64,000 nucleotides of DNA from Macrostomum hystrix. Lineage: Eukaryota > Platyhelminthes > Macrostomidae. A program made the position numbers and the translations under genes. Positions within the stretch are counted from its first letter, which is position 1, and each line of letters begins with the position of its first letter. The notes beneath the pieces were generated by a model, which was not told the origin of the DNA, ran no database searches, and saw only the letters and a program-made list of their open reading frames with translations. Shown piece by piece: positions 10,953 to 22,004 of the stretch. The stretch spans positions 19,957,501 through 20,021,500 of the forward strand of contig CATNEN010000039.1 of NCBI GenBank assembly GCA_950097015.1, written 5' to 3'.

Positions 10953-13900
10953 TCAAAAGTAGAGTATCTCAGGCTGTTGTCTATCATCTCTTGTGCTGTC
11001 CATCACTACCACCGGCTGTGAGCATGTGTCGCTCATGGATTCCATTCTCAGATAGCAGTTTGGATAAACTGAAGTTCTTCTCTGCCGATAATTTTCAAGT
11101 TCTGACGGTATCGCAATAATTGAAGCTTGCCTGGAGGCGGCAACCCGACTGCTCATACTTTTCACCATAGAACGACACCGCCGACGACCGAAAGCAAGTT
11201 GAGCATAGTTGAATAATAGCTGAAGCACCTCGAGCACTGTTAGCACACTGACGCCAATCCAAAGGCCGAGATTTCCGCCAAGGTCTGACAGCAGCTTTTC
11301 AATGGTGTAGGACAGCTCTTCGACTTCCAGATCGGCCAGGTAGCTCTCGGCTAGGACGTCAATTTTGGTAACTCTCTGCTTCAGCTCGCTCATTAGTAGG
11401 CTTTGATTTCTGGCGAATGCGCCCAGTATTGTGAATCTGCGATGTAAATTGTGTGGTGTTTATTAACTAAAAAGCTGGTCGCTTTGCTTTCTTATTGGTT
11501 GATGACTGGGGATGAGATAGAAAACTTTTAACACCCACCCCACTCCATTTTGGTCACGTGGTTTCAGCCAACCCCACTCCAAGCTTTATTTTTTAACCTT
11601 GCTGTATTGTCTTTGCTTTGAGCTTGGAAATTTATGGACCTACCTAATTCACATCGTCCCAAGGAGGTGACAACTTAATCCTCAAGATCGCACTCAGCCA
11701 TGAAAAATTGAATTCACCTGGCACTGCGGTTGGCAGCGTCGAACATGCTGTTTAGCCGGGACACCAGCACTGGGTAGGCAGCCTCCGATGGCCACTTGGC
11801 CATAGAAACAATGCTAGAATAGGACTGACTAACGCAAGGATGCGCGCAGCTAATTAAATCCGAGGTTGTCGCGGTCGCCTCCGGACTATTGAAGTAGCGA
11901 TCGTGGCACAGGCTGCGATCAGTCAGACGGTCGACCACCTAGGGTGATAAAAGGTTTTTATGCTAATTGTTGTGTCGTGCTATTGGTTGTTAACGGTTGT
12001 TTTTTTTTTCTATGCTACTTGAAGTAGACTGAAACGTTCGCGCTATTCTTGCGTCTGATTGGCTGGGCTGCTCGTCGCTTGTAATATCGATCGTTGGGTT
12101 TTTCTAGGTTTTACTAAACATGAAAAATACAAATGTACGCCATTGCTTTAAGCGCCTTTCTGATGTGACTATTAGCAAATTGAATTCTCACCTCGCGAGC
12201 TGTCCTATTCCAATTAATATAGAGCGTCTGTGACAGGTACACTAGCCAGTTCAGGTCCACATAGTGACACTGGTCCCTGAGCTGGTACTGCTCAAACACC
12301 GGATAAGCGTAGGAAATGCAGCCGCACTGAGAATATATAAAGGCCTGGTAGGAACGCATCAGGCAGACCTCTTGGTCGTAGGCGAACTCCGTCAGCTCAT
12401 TGTTGACTCGATCGCGTACTCGAACTAAGCCAGCTGATTGGTCAGCCTGGCAGGGCTTTGCGGGTGTTGGCAGACTGCGCGTCTCCAGCATCCTCACGCT
12501 GAACTGGTAGGCCTTGGCCGAAGCCATCGTGACGCCGCGAAACTCCGGCACGGGAAATGTAGTGTGCGGATGAATCACCGTCTTGATGCCTTCGACTAAA
12601 TCGAGCAGATCACCTTCGGACCGGCCGCTGGCTGCCAAAGGCGGACCGCTTGAACTGATTGCGATGTCGCTTTGACTCTCGTTGTGTGTGTACAGCACCA
12701 GCCTCATACCGTAGGAGAGCAGGTCCACCTTGATCCATAGACGAATTATAAAATGGGCGTTATAATTGACCCCTGTTAAGCCAGATGTACAGTGGCATAG
12801 AAGCAATAGATAATTTATAATAATCACTTGCAGGAGGGCTGCGGGCAATGGCAACTAATTAGGTGACAATAGACCTGCAGCTAGCGAAGAGGCAATTTTG
12901 TCTAATTCGCTGACTCCTGAGCACACAGGAGAAATAGCGTAGTCTTTCTCCAGGGGGGGGGAGAAATAGCGTGGTCTTTTTCCAGGGGGAGAAATAGCGT
13001 GGTCTTTCTCCAGGGGGGGGGAGAAATAGCGTGGTCTTTCTCCAGGGGGGGAGAAATAGCGTGGTCTTTCTCCAGGGGGTGAGAAATAGCGTGGTCTTTC
13101 TCCAGGGAGTGAAATAGCGTGGTGCTGATTAATTCAAGAAATAATTTGAGACTTAATTAAATTTAACTTTTGTTTAACTTTCCGTCGCCATAGCAACGGC
13201 GACCTTGCGACTCACCCTGTGATCAACCGTCTCGCCCATTCGGTCGTTGTGAAAAGTGTAGCAGCCACGGTACTGACTGCTGCTGTGCTGACTAAACATG
13301 CTGGCATTGCAGGGCAGGCCGTGAACTACACAATCTACAAGAATGTCCTCCAGTGGCAGATAGTAGACGCTCTCGTTGAGACTGCAGTAGCTGGAACGAT
13401 TCGGCGAATTCGCTATCAATAAATGCCAGAGTGAAAGAAGCTAATAACGCGTTCACTCAATCTTTCACTCAATAAATGCCAGAGTGAAAGAAGCTATTAA
13501 CGCGTTTGCATCTCACGCCTAGTTGCCCGAACTCAATCTCAGATAATCCAGTTCTCCAAATCTCAGATAATCCAATTCTCCAAATCTCAGATAATCCAAT
13601 TCTCCAATATCAATCCACGCAAGAAATTTTCCTACAGTTCAATGCAAACATTTTCATGTGAAACATGTGAAAAATTTTCACACCACGCAGCGCGAAGAGA
13701 CAAGGCTGGGCAGTACGCGGGCGCCGGCTGAAATACAACCTAGCCCAAAGCGGAGGGGTGGGTGTCTGGGGTGGGTGTTTACACCCAATCAGCGAGTGCC
13801 GATTGGACACAAAAACAGATTGCAGAGAATTTAGCTTGTAGATCCGCCCCTTTAGATTGTAGATCCGCCCCTTTAGATTGTAGATCCGCCCCTTTTGATT

Positions 13901-14809
13901 GTAGATCCGCACCTTTAGATTGTAGATCCGCCCCATTAGATTGCAGATCCGCCCCTTTTGATTGTAGATCCGCCCCTTTAGATTGTAGATCCGCCCCTTT
14001 AGATTGTAGATCCGCCCCTTTAGATTGTAGATCCGCCCCTTTAGATTGCAGATCCGCCCCTTTTGATTGTAGATCCGCCCCTTTAGATTGTAGATCCGCC
14101 CCTTTAGATTGTAGATCCGCCCCTTTAGATTGTAGATCCGCCCCTTTAGATTGTAGATCCGCCCCTTTAGATTGTAGATCCGCCCCTTTTGATTGTAGAT
14201 CCGCCCCTTTAGATTGTAGATCCGCCCCTTTAGATTGTAGATCCGCCCCTTTAGATTGTAGATCCGCCCCTTTAGATTGTAGATCCGCCCCTTTAGATTG
14301 TAGATCCGCCCCTTTAGATTGTAGATCCGCCCCTTTAGATTGTAGATCCGCCCCTTTAGATTGTAGATCCGCCCCTTTAGAACTCACCGTATCTTGGAGA
14401 CCAGTTTAAACAGATCCGGAAGTCGAGTAAAGTTCTCCAACCTGTACTCATCCAGGCCAGTCTCAAGCCCTTGCAACAGTCGCGACTCGAATAGTTCTGG
14501 CCTGTCAAGAAAATTTCCAGCAATACAGAAGGTCAAGTCGGGGAAATGGAAAGCAACAGACTGCGATAGCCGCTTCACAGATACCGGATACTGCTTGTAC
14601 TGGCCGAGAAGGATACTGAACTGAACTAGGAAGCCAAGAATACTAGCCACTGTTAGCAATGACCAACAGATTCTGGCGTTCAGAGTTCGCGCATTCACCG
14701 CTCTCCGAACGCCGTGCATGGAAGTCATGTCGGAGAATTCGGCTAGCAGTCGACATGACGAAGAATGACATGTTGACTGCGGCGGCGGCTGCGGCTGCTG
14801 CTGCTGCAT
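10953..14809 (-). CDS. DEG/ENaC family sodium channel, 5 exons, full length
   Basis: This is a subunit of a trimeric, amiloride-type cation channel of the plasma membrane. Exons in transcript order: 14388-14809, 13216-13390, 12192-12728, 11718-11938, 10953-11436. Phases agree throughout and give 612 aa. The protein opens with a Gln/Pro run, then the cytoplasmic gating motif SMHGVRRAV (His-Gly at about 32-33) and TM1 (about 47-69). The ectodomain has several Cys-containing blocks, including GIKTVIHPHTTFPVPEF and SQCGCISYAYPVF. TM2 (about 506-528) carries the family signature LLSDLGGNLGLWIGVSVLTV with a G-x-S filter (GVS). The cytoplasmic tail is about 85 aa. The ligand cannot be told: it could be peptide-gated, acid-gated or mechanosensory. 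The 12728 boundary and the 13390 acceptor are the least certain; 13390 was chosen because only it keeps the frame across the CG|GT donor at 14388. Confidence 0.9.
12928..13124. repeat. Minisatellite, ENaC intron 2
   Basis: About six copies of a 26-31 bp unit beginning GAGAAATAGCGTGGTCTTTC and ending in a variable G run. It lies in the intron 12729-13215. Confidence 0.85.
13184..13197. promoter_or_regulatory. Consensus X-box (RFX-type) motif in ENaC intron 2
   Basis: GTCGCCATAGCAAC matches the RFX-factor X-box consensus GTYGCCATRGYAAC at every position. It is intronic, about 20 bp from the splice donor. Function is inferred from the motif only. Confidence 0.45.
13425..13530 (+). mobile_element. 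Decayed tRNA-like SINE fragment, ENaC intron 1
   Basis: AACGCGTTTGCATCTCACGC matches the tRNA-like head of the SINE at 7940-8275 (AACGCGTTTGCCTCTCGCAC). It is preceded by a direct duplication of AATAAATGCCAGAGTGAAAG about 45 bp apart. Confidence 0.55.
13838..14380. repeat. 21-bp minisatellite (about 26 copies), ENaC intron 1
   Basis: Unit CCCCTTTAGATTGTAGATCC plus G, very homogeneous (mostly single T/A or C/T variants). The array ends within about 10 bp of the exon 1 donor, so the intron starts in repeat almost at once. The unit length is a multiple of 3 with no stops, giving spurious 7-residue periodic frames on both strands. Confidence 0.95.
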
Positions 14810-15112
14810 GGCACTGCGCTGTCTTTAGTCTGTAAAGCAACTCTGAATTGACAGTAGAAATTATAAGCTTTTTATAATAAAGTGCCAATATTTTTAGTCT
14901 AGTAAAGTTTAACAAAACCAGATGTTCTCTTTCTATATTAATGATTGACGACCTGGGTGTAGCTTTTCTTGTCAACTCGCTCCGGCTTGTCACCAGGCGA
15001 TTGAGGAATTCGCACAAAAAAGACGGCACTCAACACCGACTCAATACTGTGTGCGAACTGAACCAGTTTAGTGCCTTGAACTGCTCTTAGGCTCTTCTCA
15101 TATATACTGAAA

Positions 15113-16080
15113 TCACAGCTCGGATCCAGTTGCAATGACAGCTCTGATCCGGTTGCAATGACAGCTCGGATCTGGTTGCAATGACAGCTCTGATCCGGTT
15201 GCAATGACAGCTCGGATCCGGTTGCAATGACAGCTCGGATCTGGTTGCAATGACAGCTCGGATCTGGTTGCAATGACAGCTCGGATCCGGTTGCAATGAC
15301 AGCTCGGATCTGGTTGCAATGACAGCTCGGATCTGGTTGCAATGGCAGCTCTGATCCGGTTGCAATGACAGCTCGGATCTGGTTGCAATGACAGCTCGGA
15401 TCTGGTTGCAATGACAGCTCGGATCTGGTTGCAATGACAGCTCGGATCCGGTTGCAATGACAGCTCGGATCCGGTTGCAATGACAGCTCGGATCTGGTTG
15501 CAATGACAGCTCGGATCCGGTTGCAATGGCAGCTTGGATCCGGTTGCAATGGCAGCTCGGATCTGGTTGCAATGACAGCTCGGATCTGGTTGCAATGACA
15601 GCTCGGATCCGGTTGCAATGGCAGCTCGGATCCGGATGCAATGACAACTCAGATGTGGTTGCAATGACAGCTCGGATCTGGTTGCAATGACAGCTCGGAT
15701 CCGGTTGCAATGACAGCTCGGATCTGGTTGCAATGACAGCTCGGATCTGGTTGCAATGGCAGCTCTGATCCGGTTGCAATGACAGCTCGGATCTGGTTGC
15801 AATGACAGCTCGGATCTGGTTGCAATGGCAGCTCGGATCCGGTTGCAATGACAGCTCGGATCTGGTTGCAATGACAGCTCGGATCCGGTTGCAATGACAG
15901 CTCGGATCTGGTTGCAATGACAGCTCGGATCTGGTTGCAATGACAGCTCGGATCTGGTTGTAATGGCAGCTCGGATCTGGTTGCAATGACAGCTCGGATC
16001 TGGTTGCAATGACAGCTCGGATCTGGTTGTAATGGTAGCTCGGATCCGGTTGCAATTGCAGCTCGGATCTGGTTGCAATC
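15113..16080. repeat. 23-bp minisatellite (about 42 copies) upstream of ENaC
   Basis: Unit AATGACAGCTCGGATCTGGT plus TGC, with C/T and A/G variants. It begins about 300 bp upstream of the ENaC start codon. Because 23 is not a multiple of 3, all three minus frames are open and show a 23-residue period; none is credible as a gene. Confidence 0.95.
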
Positions 16081-16675
16081 GTAATAATAATAATAATATA
16101 CTAAAAGCTGCATGGTTGCTATATTGAAGCCTGTATCTGTCTGATCTTGATTCTTCAACAAAAAGTTTTCAAAAACACATTGTTTATTACATTCGGTTAA
16201 TCTGTCAAGATTTCGCTCTAATGCTGAGTCTAGAATGGGTCCATCCTACTGAATAGTAGGCTGTCTCACCATCGACAGTATTTTTCAACAAGATAGTTAG
16301 GCAATGTTCACATATCGCTTGTTTAGTTGTACTTTTAAATTGCCTATCTCATTTGACTGACGCGCGTTTCCCATCAATAAAGTGACTCAATTTTCAAAGC
16401 CCTGTTTATCGCATTCTGTTCTGAATGTTTGAAGCATGTTATGAAAATTTATTAACAAAAGGTTGTTTTCTCAGTTTTTAACAAATCAAATTAGTTTAGT
16501 ATAGCGATTTTAAGACAGTATTTTTTGCCTTTAAATTGAAAACAAACAGCTGCTTCGAAGGCTAAGATCGAAAGAAAACACAACTAGAAAACAGAAAACA
16601 TTATAAAATATACACTTGAGGAAAATTAGAACATTATTTTTCGTTGTCAGACAATTAGTCGGATCCTGTTCTTCA

Positions 16676-16844
16676 TCACTTGTCGTGACCGTGACCGTGA
16701 CCTTGGCCGTGACCGTGACCGTGACCTGTCAAGGATGAAGACGCATCAGTTTTAGGGACAATCTGTTGACACACAGGGAGTAGTTAGATTAAACTTACCG
16801 TGACCACCGCCACCGCAGACTAGTTTGCCGTTTGCTCCGCCCAT
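16676..16844 (-). CDS. Tiny Gly/His-repeat protein, 2 exons, 31 aa
   Basis: Exon 1 is 16799-16844 and exon 2 is 16676-16725. The G|GTAAGT donor, CAG acceptor and phase 1 agree. The peptide starts MGGANGKLVCGGGG and continues as Gly-His dipeptides broken once by Gln, ending HDK before TGA. The Met-Gly start is compatible with N-myristoylation. The His/Gly tract could bind Zn, Cu or Ni, by analogy with other His-rich peptides. I recognise no family. A TATA-like TATAAATA lies about 105-110 bp upstream. The layout (very short first exon, phase-1 intron, Met-Gly start, TATA box) parallels the neighbouring gene at 21421. It could be a chance frame; transcript evidence is needed. Confidence 0.45.
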
Positions 16845-16948
16845 AGCTGAGATTTAAAATTGCAATCTGTCCTTTACACTAGGTCCAAGTTGTGTTCAAT
16901 TCTGTTTTTGATTTTTAGGGACTATACTTAGTAGCTAACCTGGGTCTG

Positions 16949-16956
16949 TATTTATA
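16949..16956 (-). promoter_or_regulatory. TATA-like element for the Gly/His gene
   Basis: TATAAATA on the minus strand, 105 bp upstream of the ATG at 16844, at a distance that suits a 5' leader of about 75 nt. Confidence 0.4.
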
Positions 16957-17136
16957 GACGCATCTTATATGGGGTGGCTACTCTGGGCATGTGAGTCTGG
17001 TGTACGCCTTGTTGCCAACACAATGGAGGGTGTATAGAGAGTCAAGTATTTATTTTCTACGCCTAGACTGCACATGGCTTTATAATATAAATTATAAATT
17101 CCCAACGTAGTATATCGTGAATTTTTATTGGTTTCA

Positions 17137-17740
17137 AATGCGAAACTTTCCACTGAGTTTATCAAGAACTGCGAAACTTTCCACTGAGTTTATCAAGAAC
17201 TGCGAAACTTTCCACTGAGTTTATCAAGAACTGCGAAACTTTCCACTGAGTTTATCAAGAACTGCGAAACTTTCTACTGAGTTTATCAAGAAATGCGAAA
17301 CTTTCCACTGAGTTTATCAAGAAATGCGAAACTTTCTACTGAGTTTATCAAGAAATGCGAAACTTTCTACTGAGTTTCTCAAGAAATGCGAAACTTTCCA
17401 CTGAGTTTATCAAGAAATGCAAAACTTTCTACTGAGTTTATCAAGAACTGCGAAACTTTCCACTGAGTTTATCAAGAAATGCGAAACTTTCCACTGAGTT
17501 TATCAAGAAATGCGAAACTTTCCACTGAGTTTATCAAGAAATGCGAAACTTTCCACTGAGTTTATCAAGAACTGCAAAACTTTCCACTGAGTTTATCAAG
17601 AAATGCGAAACTTTCTACTGAGTTTATCAAGAACTGCGAAACTTTCTACTGAGTTTATCAAATACTGCGAAACTTTCCACTGAGTTTATCAAGAACTGCG
17701 AAACTTTCCACTGAGTTTATCAAGAACTGCGAAACTTTTA
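17137..17740. repeat. 31-bp minisatellite (about 19 copies)
   Basis: The unit starts GCGAAACTTTCCACTGAGTT and ends TATCAAGAACT, with C/T and A/C variants at fixed positions. It is intergenic. Confidence 0.93.
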
Positions 17741-17952
17741 TTTTAAAAGTAAAACTACATATTTTATATAGCCTTGCGTGACGGTGCATTTAAGGATAAA
17801 TACGAGCTAAAACACGTTTTAATATCTTTATGTTAGTGTTTGGAATGAGTGTACATTAATTAACCTGTCATTCAATTATGCTCAATCCACCCACACCCCA
17901 GAAATGTGCTCTCTTCTCTGAGCCCAAGAGCGAGACAGCGCTTGTTTATTTG

Positions 17953-17966
17953 GTTACCATGGCGAC
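17953..17966. promoter_or_regulatory. X-box-like motif
   Basis: GTTACCATGGCGAC differs from a full X-box (GTTRCCATRGYAAC) only at A>G in the second half. It lies in the otherwise featureless stretch 17741-18454, about 1 kb upstream of the Gly/His gene's TATA box. Confidence 0.3.
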
Positions 17967-18454
17967 CACAGTTAAGGTCAACGAATAGGAGCGATGGGCT
18001 AGAAGGGTTAGGCTACCCTCTGTCTGTACTTCTTTCTAACCCAAGGTGAAATAATGTTTTTCTCTCTCTCGACAAAGCGCGGAATGATGGATACAATAGC
18101 ATAGATGAAGCATTTTATAAAGGCGAATATTTACTTTGACAGCCTGCTATATACTGAATGCTTATAGAATAGCTGAAAACACTGTGACATTTAATTGGTA
18201 CCTGCGTGATAGTAAATTATGAGCTTGATAAAACAACATATTTTCCACATGGAAACCAGGGCTTTAGTCGTCACTTGTCAGACAGAGTGGCTGAGCATGG
18301 GTGGGGCTGGGTGTGTCACAGACGTTTCAATAAAGCTAAACAATGAACCTATTGAATGCAACTTATGTGTATTCGACGAGGTACTGCAGCTTTTCAGATG
18401 GATTTGCGAGACAGAAGATAGGATTTAAAACAGCTAGCAGTTCGATTTGGAAAA

Positions 18455-19232
18455 AATGAGAGATTTGAAAGGCCTTAGTGATGGAATTTGAAACAATGAG
18501 AGATGGGATTTGAAACAATGAGAGATGGGATTTGAAACAATGACATATGGAATTCGAAACAATCAGAGATGGGATTTGAAACAATGAGAGATGGGATTTG
18601 AAACAATGAGAGATGGGAACAGGAAGATCTGAGTAATGGGATCAGTGAGACCTGAGAGATTGGATCAGGGAGACCTGATTGATGGGATCAGGGAGACCTG
18701 AGTGATGGGATCAGGGAGACCTGAGTGATGGGATCAGTGAGACCTGAGAGATGCGATCAGGGAGACCTGAGTGATGGGATCAGTGAGACCTGAGTGATGG
18801 GATCAGTGAGACCTGAGTAATGGGATCAGGGAGACCTGAGAGATTGGATCAGGGAGACCTGATTGATGGGATCAGGGAGACCTGAGTGATGGGATCAGGG
18901 AGACCTGAGAGATGCGATCAGGGAGACCTGAGTGATGGGATCAGTGAGACCTGAGTGATGGGATCAGTGAGACCTGAGTAATGGGATCAGGGAGACCTGA
19001 GTAATGGGATCAGGGAGACCTGATTGATGGGATCAGGGAGACCTGATTGATGGGATCAGGGAGACCTGAGAGATGGGATCAGGGAGACCTGAGAGATGGG
19101 ATCAGGGAGACCTGAGAGATGGGATCAGGGAGACCTGAGTGATGGGATAAGGGAGACCTGATTGATGGGATCAGGGAGACCTGGGAGATAGGAACAGGAA
19201 GACCTGAGTGATGAGACTAGAGAGTTCAAGGG
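18455..19232. repeat. Two adjoining 23-bp-class minisatellites
   Basis: From 18455 to about 18615 the unit is GATGGGATTTGAAACAATGA plus GA. From about 18616 to 19232 it is GATGGGATCAGGGAGACCTG plus AGT, about 27 copies. The two units share GATGGGAT and look related. Intergenic. Confidence 0.92.
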
Positions 19233-19793
19233 ATGGGATAAATGAGACATGGGAGACGGGATTCTATAGATGGGGTTGGAAATTGATGAAATGACTTAGT
19301 AAAACTTAAAAAGCAGTTTTTGAGTGATAGGAAAAATGGATGACCATTCCTGAGTTTTCCTGTAATGATTTAGCAAAACAATGCATACTACTATTTTTGA
19401 ATGAGTTTTACTATTGGCAAGTAGTATTGATCAGCATTTTAATGTTAATAAAAAATATAAGCAAACAAGAAAAATTTTACGTCGTTTTTATTTAAGAAAG
19501 TCGTGCGATTGCATTTTATCGAAGGCAAAGACGCAACAAGTAATTGTCAAGTAGTTTATTAAAATCACATTAACTTTTTTATAACTATTGAAAAATCACA
19601 AATCATAAATAACTTAATTAATAATTGGCAATTTAACTTGGGTCGAGTGAAAAAAATAACTTTGCTCAAAAAATCCATCGGTTGGCTCTGAAATTCAGAA
19701 TTTAAAGAAAAGAAATGTACGATAAGAGGGCCTGGTGATAGTCCCAATTCAATACTACGGGAATAATATAACTATAATTTATAAATATTTCAC

Positions 19794-21421
19794 CTAGCTA
19801 AGTTGGGCCAGAGAGAAGCGAGGAGAGGTAGGAGGAGACGATACGAGACGAGAGGAGAGGAGAGGAAAGGAGAGGAGAGGAGAGGAGAGGAGAGGAGAGG
19901 AGAGGAGAGGAGAGGAGAGGAAAGGAGAGGAGAGGAAAGGAGAGGAGAGGAGAGGAGAGGAGAGGAGAGGAGATGAAAGGCGTGGAGAGGAGAGGAGAGG
20001 AGAGGAGAGGAGAGGAGAGGAGAGGAGAGGAGAGGAGAGGAGAGGAGAGGAGAGGAGAGGAGAGGAGAGGAGAGGAGAGGAGAGGAGAGGAGAGGAGAGG
20101 AGAGGAGAGGAGAGGAGAGGAGAGGAGAGGAGAGGAGAGGAGAGGAGAGGAGAGGAGAGGAGAGGAGAGGAGAGGAGAGGAGAGGAGAGGAGAGGAGAGG
20201 AGAGAGGAGTGGAGAGGAGATGAGAGGAGTGGAGAGGAGAGGAGAGGAGATGAGAGGAGTGGAGAGGAGAGGAGAGGGGATGAGAGGAGTGGAGAGGAGA
20301 GGAGAGGAGAGGGGATGAGAGGAGTGGAGAGGAGAGGAGAGGAGAGAGGAGTGGAGAGGAGAGGAGAGGAGAGGAGAGGAGAGAGGAGTGGAGAGGAGAT
20401 GAGAGGAGTGGAGAGGAGAGGAGAGGAGAGGAGAGTAGAGGAGAGGATAAGAGAGGAGAGGAGTGCAATCAGGGAACTCACATAGCTGGGTATCGTCATT
20501 TCTCGCAGCATCATCAGTTGCACCGGTGTCGGCTGCAGTTTCCATCGCTGGAGTAGGTTCTTCTAGCAGAAATTAGTAAGGGGCAGCTTGTTTCGTTGGA
20601 AAACTGTTTTGTTTCTGTGGTAATTTCTACTGATGGATTGATGTACTTACCAGGACCTTCTTGACTGCCAGTCTGTGGCGGATCGTCTTCTTGTTTCACT
20701 GTTGAAGCTGCCGAAGCTGCCGCCGCCTCGACCGGTTGTTCTGGTTCGGCGGCCTTGGCGCCGACTTGGCGCTGCTGGCCTGCTGCAAGCGAAATCGAAC
20801 TTTGCTATTTCAGGAAACTGTTTTTATAGATACAATTGATGAAAGAATGGAAATTGAAAACACTCTAGTTGATTGAGATTAGTCAGGAACTGGAGAGGAG
20901 AGGAGAGGAGAGGAGAGGAGAGGAGAGGAGAGGAGAGGAGAGGAGAGGAGAGGAGAGGAGAGGAGAGGAGAGGAGAGGAGAGGAGAGGAGAGGAGAGGAG
21001 AGGAGAGGAGAGGAGAGGAGAGGAGAGGAGAGGAGAGGAGAGGAGAGGAGAGGAGAGGAGAGGAGAGGAGAGGAGAGGAGAGGAGAGGAGAGGAGAGGAG
21101 AGGAGAGGAGAGGAGAGGAGAGGAGAGGAGAGGAGAGGAGAGGAGAGGAGAGGAGAGGAGAGGAGAGGAGAGGAGAGGAGAGGAGAGGAGAGCAAAGGAG
21201 AGCAAAGGAGAGGAGTGGAGAGGAGAGAAGAGGAGTGGAGAGGAAATGGCAGGAGAGAGAATAGGAGAATTTTAAAGAGCTGATTGACTGTGAGAAGTTA
21301 TAATTGTGCGGGTTTTGACATGGATTTGTCTCTTATAGTCTATGGCAATTAGAAGCGAATTAGAATACTCACAATCCTGACTTCCGACAGCTGCGGCTGA
21401 CTTGCTTCCTTCGCAGCCCAT
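19794..21421 (-). CDS. Small acidic Met-Gly-Cys protein, 4 exons, about 89 aa
   Basis: Exons in transcript order: 21373-21421, 20651-20782, 20482-20562, then a tiny last exon from about 19803 to 19794. All introns are phase 1 and GT-AG. The product starts MGCEGSKSAAAVGSQ and continues Ala/Glu/Pro/Gln/Thr-rich, including EEPTPAMETAADTGATDDAA, ending Ser-Arg before TGA. Met-Gly-Cys fits myristoylation plus palmitoylation. The disordered acidic Ala-rich body recalls BASP1/GAP-43-like membrane-associated proteins in composition only; I claim no homology. The last acceptor is ambiguous: CTTAG at 19804 gives Ser-Arg-stop, while CTAG four bases later gives a longer tail. Introns 1 and 3 are mostly pure GGAGA (CTCTC in transcript sense) array. 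No family recognised. Confidence 0.55.
19807..20465. repeat. GGAGA pentamer array, intron 3 of the Met-Gly-Cys gene
   Basis: About 650 bp of (GGAGA)n on the plus strand. It has GTGGAGAGGAGATGAGAG interruptions towards 20200-20460 and scattered AGGAAAGG variants near 19860-19980. In transcript sense it is CT-rich and fills nearly the whole intron, running from about 18 nt after the donor to about 25 nt before the acceptor. Confidence 0.96.
20889..21250. repeat. GGAGA pentamer array, intron 1 of the Met-Gly-Cys gene
   Basis: About 60 perfect GGAGA units in a row from 20893 to 21190, then a degenerate tail (AGCAAAGG, GTGGAGAGG). The near-zero divergence contrasts with the older-looking array at 19807-20465 and suggests recent expansion or homogenisation. 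Confidence 0.96.
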
Positions 21422-21500
21422 CGTTGAAATAGTCGACTGTTGAGGGTTTGATTTGACTGAATTGGAGGTCTCTCCTTTGTTTAGTCGCTGCCCCGTGGTA

Positions 21501-21507
21501 TTATATA
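21501..21507 (-). promoter_or_regulatory. TATA box of the Met-Gly-Cys gene
   Basis: TATATAA on the minus strand, 80 bp upstream of the ATG at 21421, followed by a GC-rich stretch (CCACGGGGCAGCG) where transcription could start. Confidence 0.55.
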
Positions 21508-21627
21508 GGCTATATTTTACGAGTGACAACTTCTATCGCAGTCGCATTGTGTTCACAATTAATGTCTCTATTTATTCCAGATAACAGGTATGCAGATTTT
21601 TTTTACCTTTTGTCATTAGCAACCGCG

Positions 21628-21750
21628 GTTACCATGGAGGCAAATGAGTCAGTTCAATTATTGCGCACGAATTTTTCAAACTTGTCTTTTTGCTTTCTTT
21701 AGAACTCTTTGCGTATAATTAGCGTTTGCCTTGTTTGTCGTCATAGCAAC
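21628..21750. promoter_or_regulatory. Two X-box-like motifs upstream of the Met-Gly-Cys gene
   Basis: GTTACCATGGAGGC at 21628-21641 has a perfect first half and a degenerate second half. It is preceded by an inverted half-site pair (GCAACCGCGGTTACC). GTCGTCATAGCAAC at 21737-21750 has one mismatch to GTYGCCATRGYAAC. They lie about 120 and 230 bp upstream of the TATA box. Regulation by an RFX factor is inference. Confidence 0.35.
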
Positions 21751-22004
21751 AATTTATGTGTACACATTAAACATTCAAAAAATAATGTTGACTAGACATT
21801 GTCATACCCTCAAAAGCCAAGTTCGTCATACAATGGACATTAACTTTAACTAAAATGACTGTCACGCCTTATCTTCCTATCGGCGAGCATGAGGGGCAGA
21901 ACACGCTGTCACACTTACCCTAATTTGCTGCTTTTGCTGCACTATTACACACTCGATAAAGTCTTGGAAACGCTAAACGTCTAAAAATTACAGATTTTAC
22001 AAAT

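Noticed and set aside
13762-14409. CRSAPLD heptad frame and its antisense QSKGADL frame
   Set aside because: 21-bp minisatellite in ENaC intron 1.
14938-16161. Overlapping 226-322-residue frames reading RAVIAT..SELSLQPDPSCHCN
   Set aside because: A 23-bp repeat cycles through all frames, so three frames give the same peptide pattern; no gene support.
19790-20545. Leu/Ser-Pro and Glu/Arg-Gly rich frames over the GGAGA arrays
   Set aside because: Pentamer repeat artefacts in six frames; only the spliced exons around them are kept.
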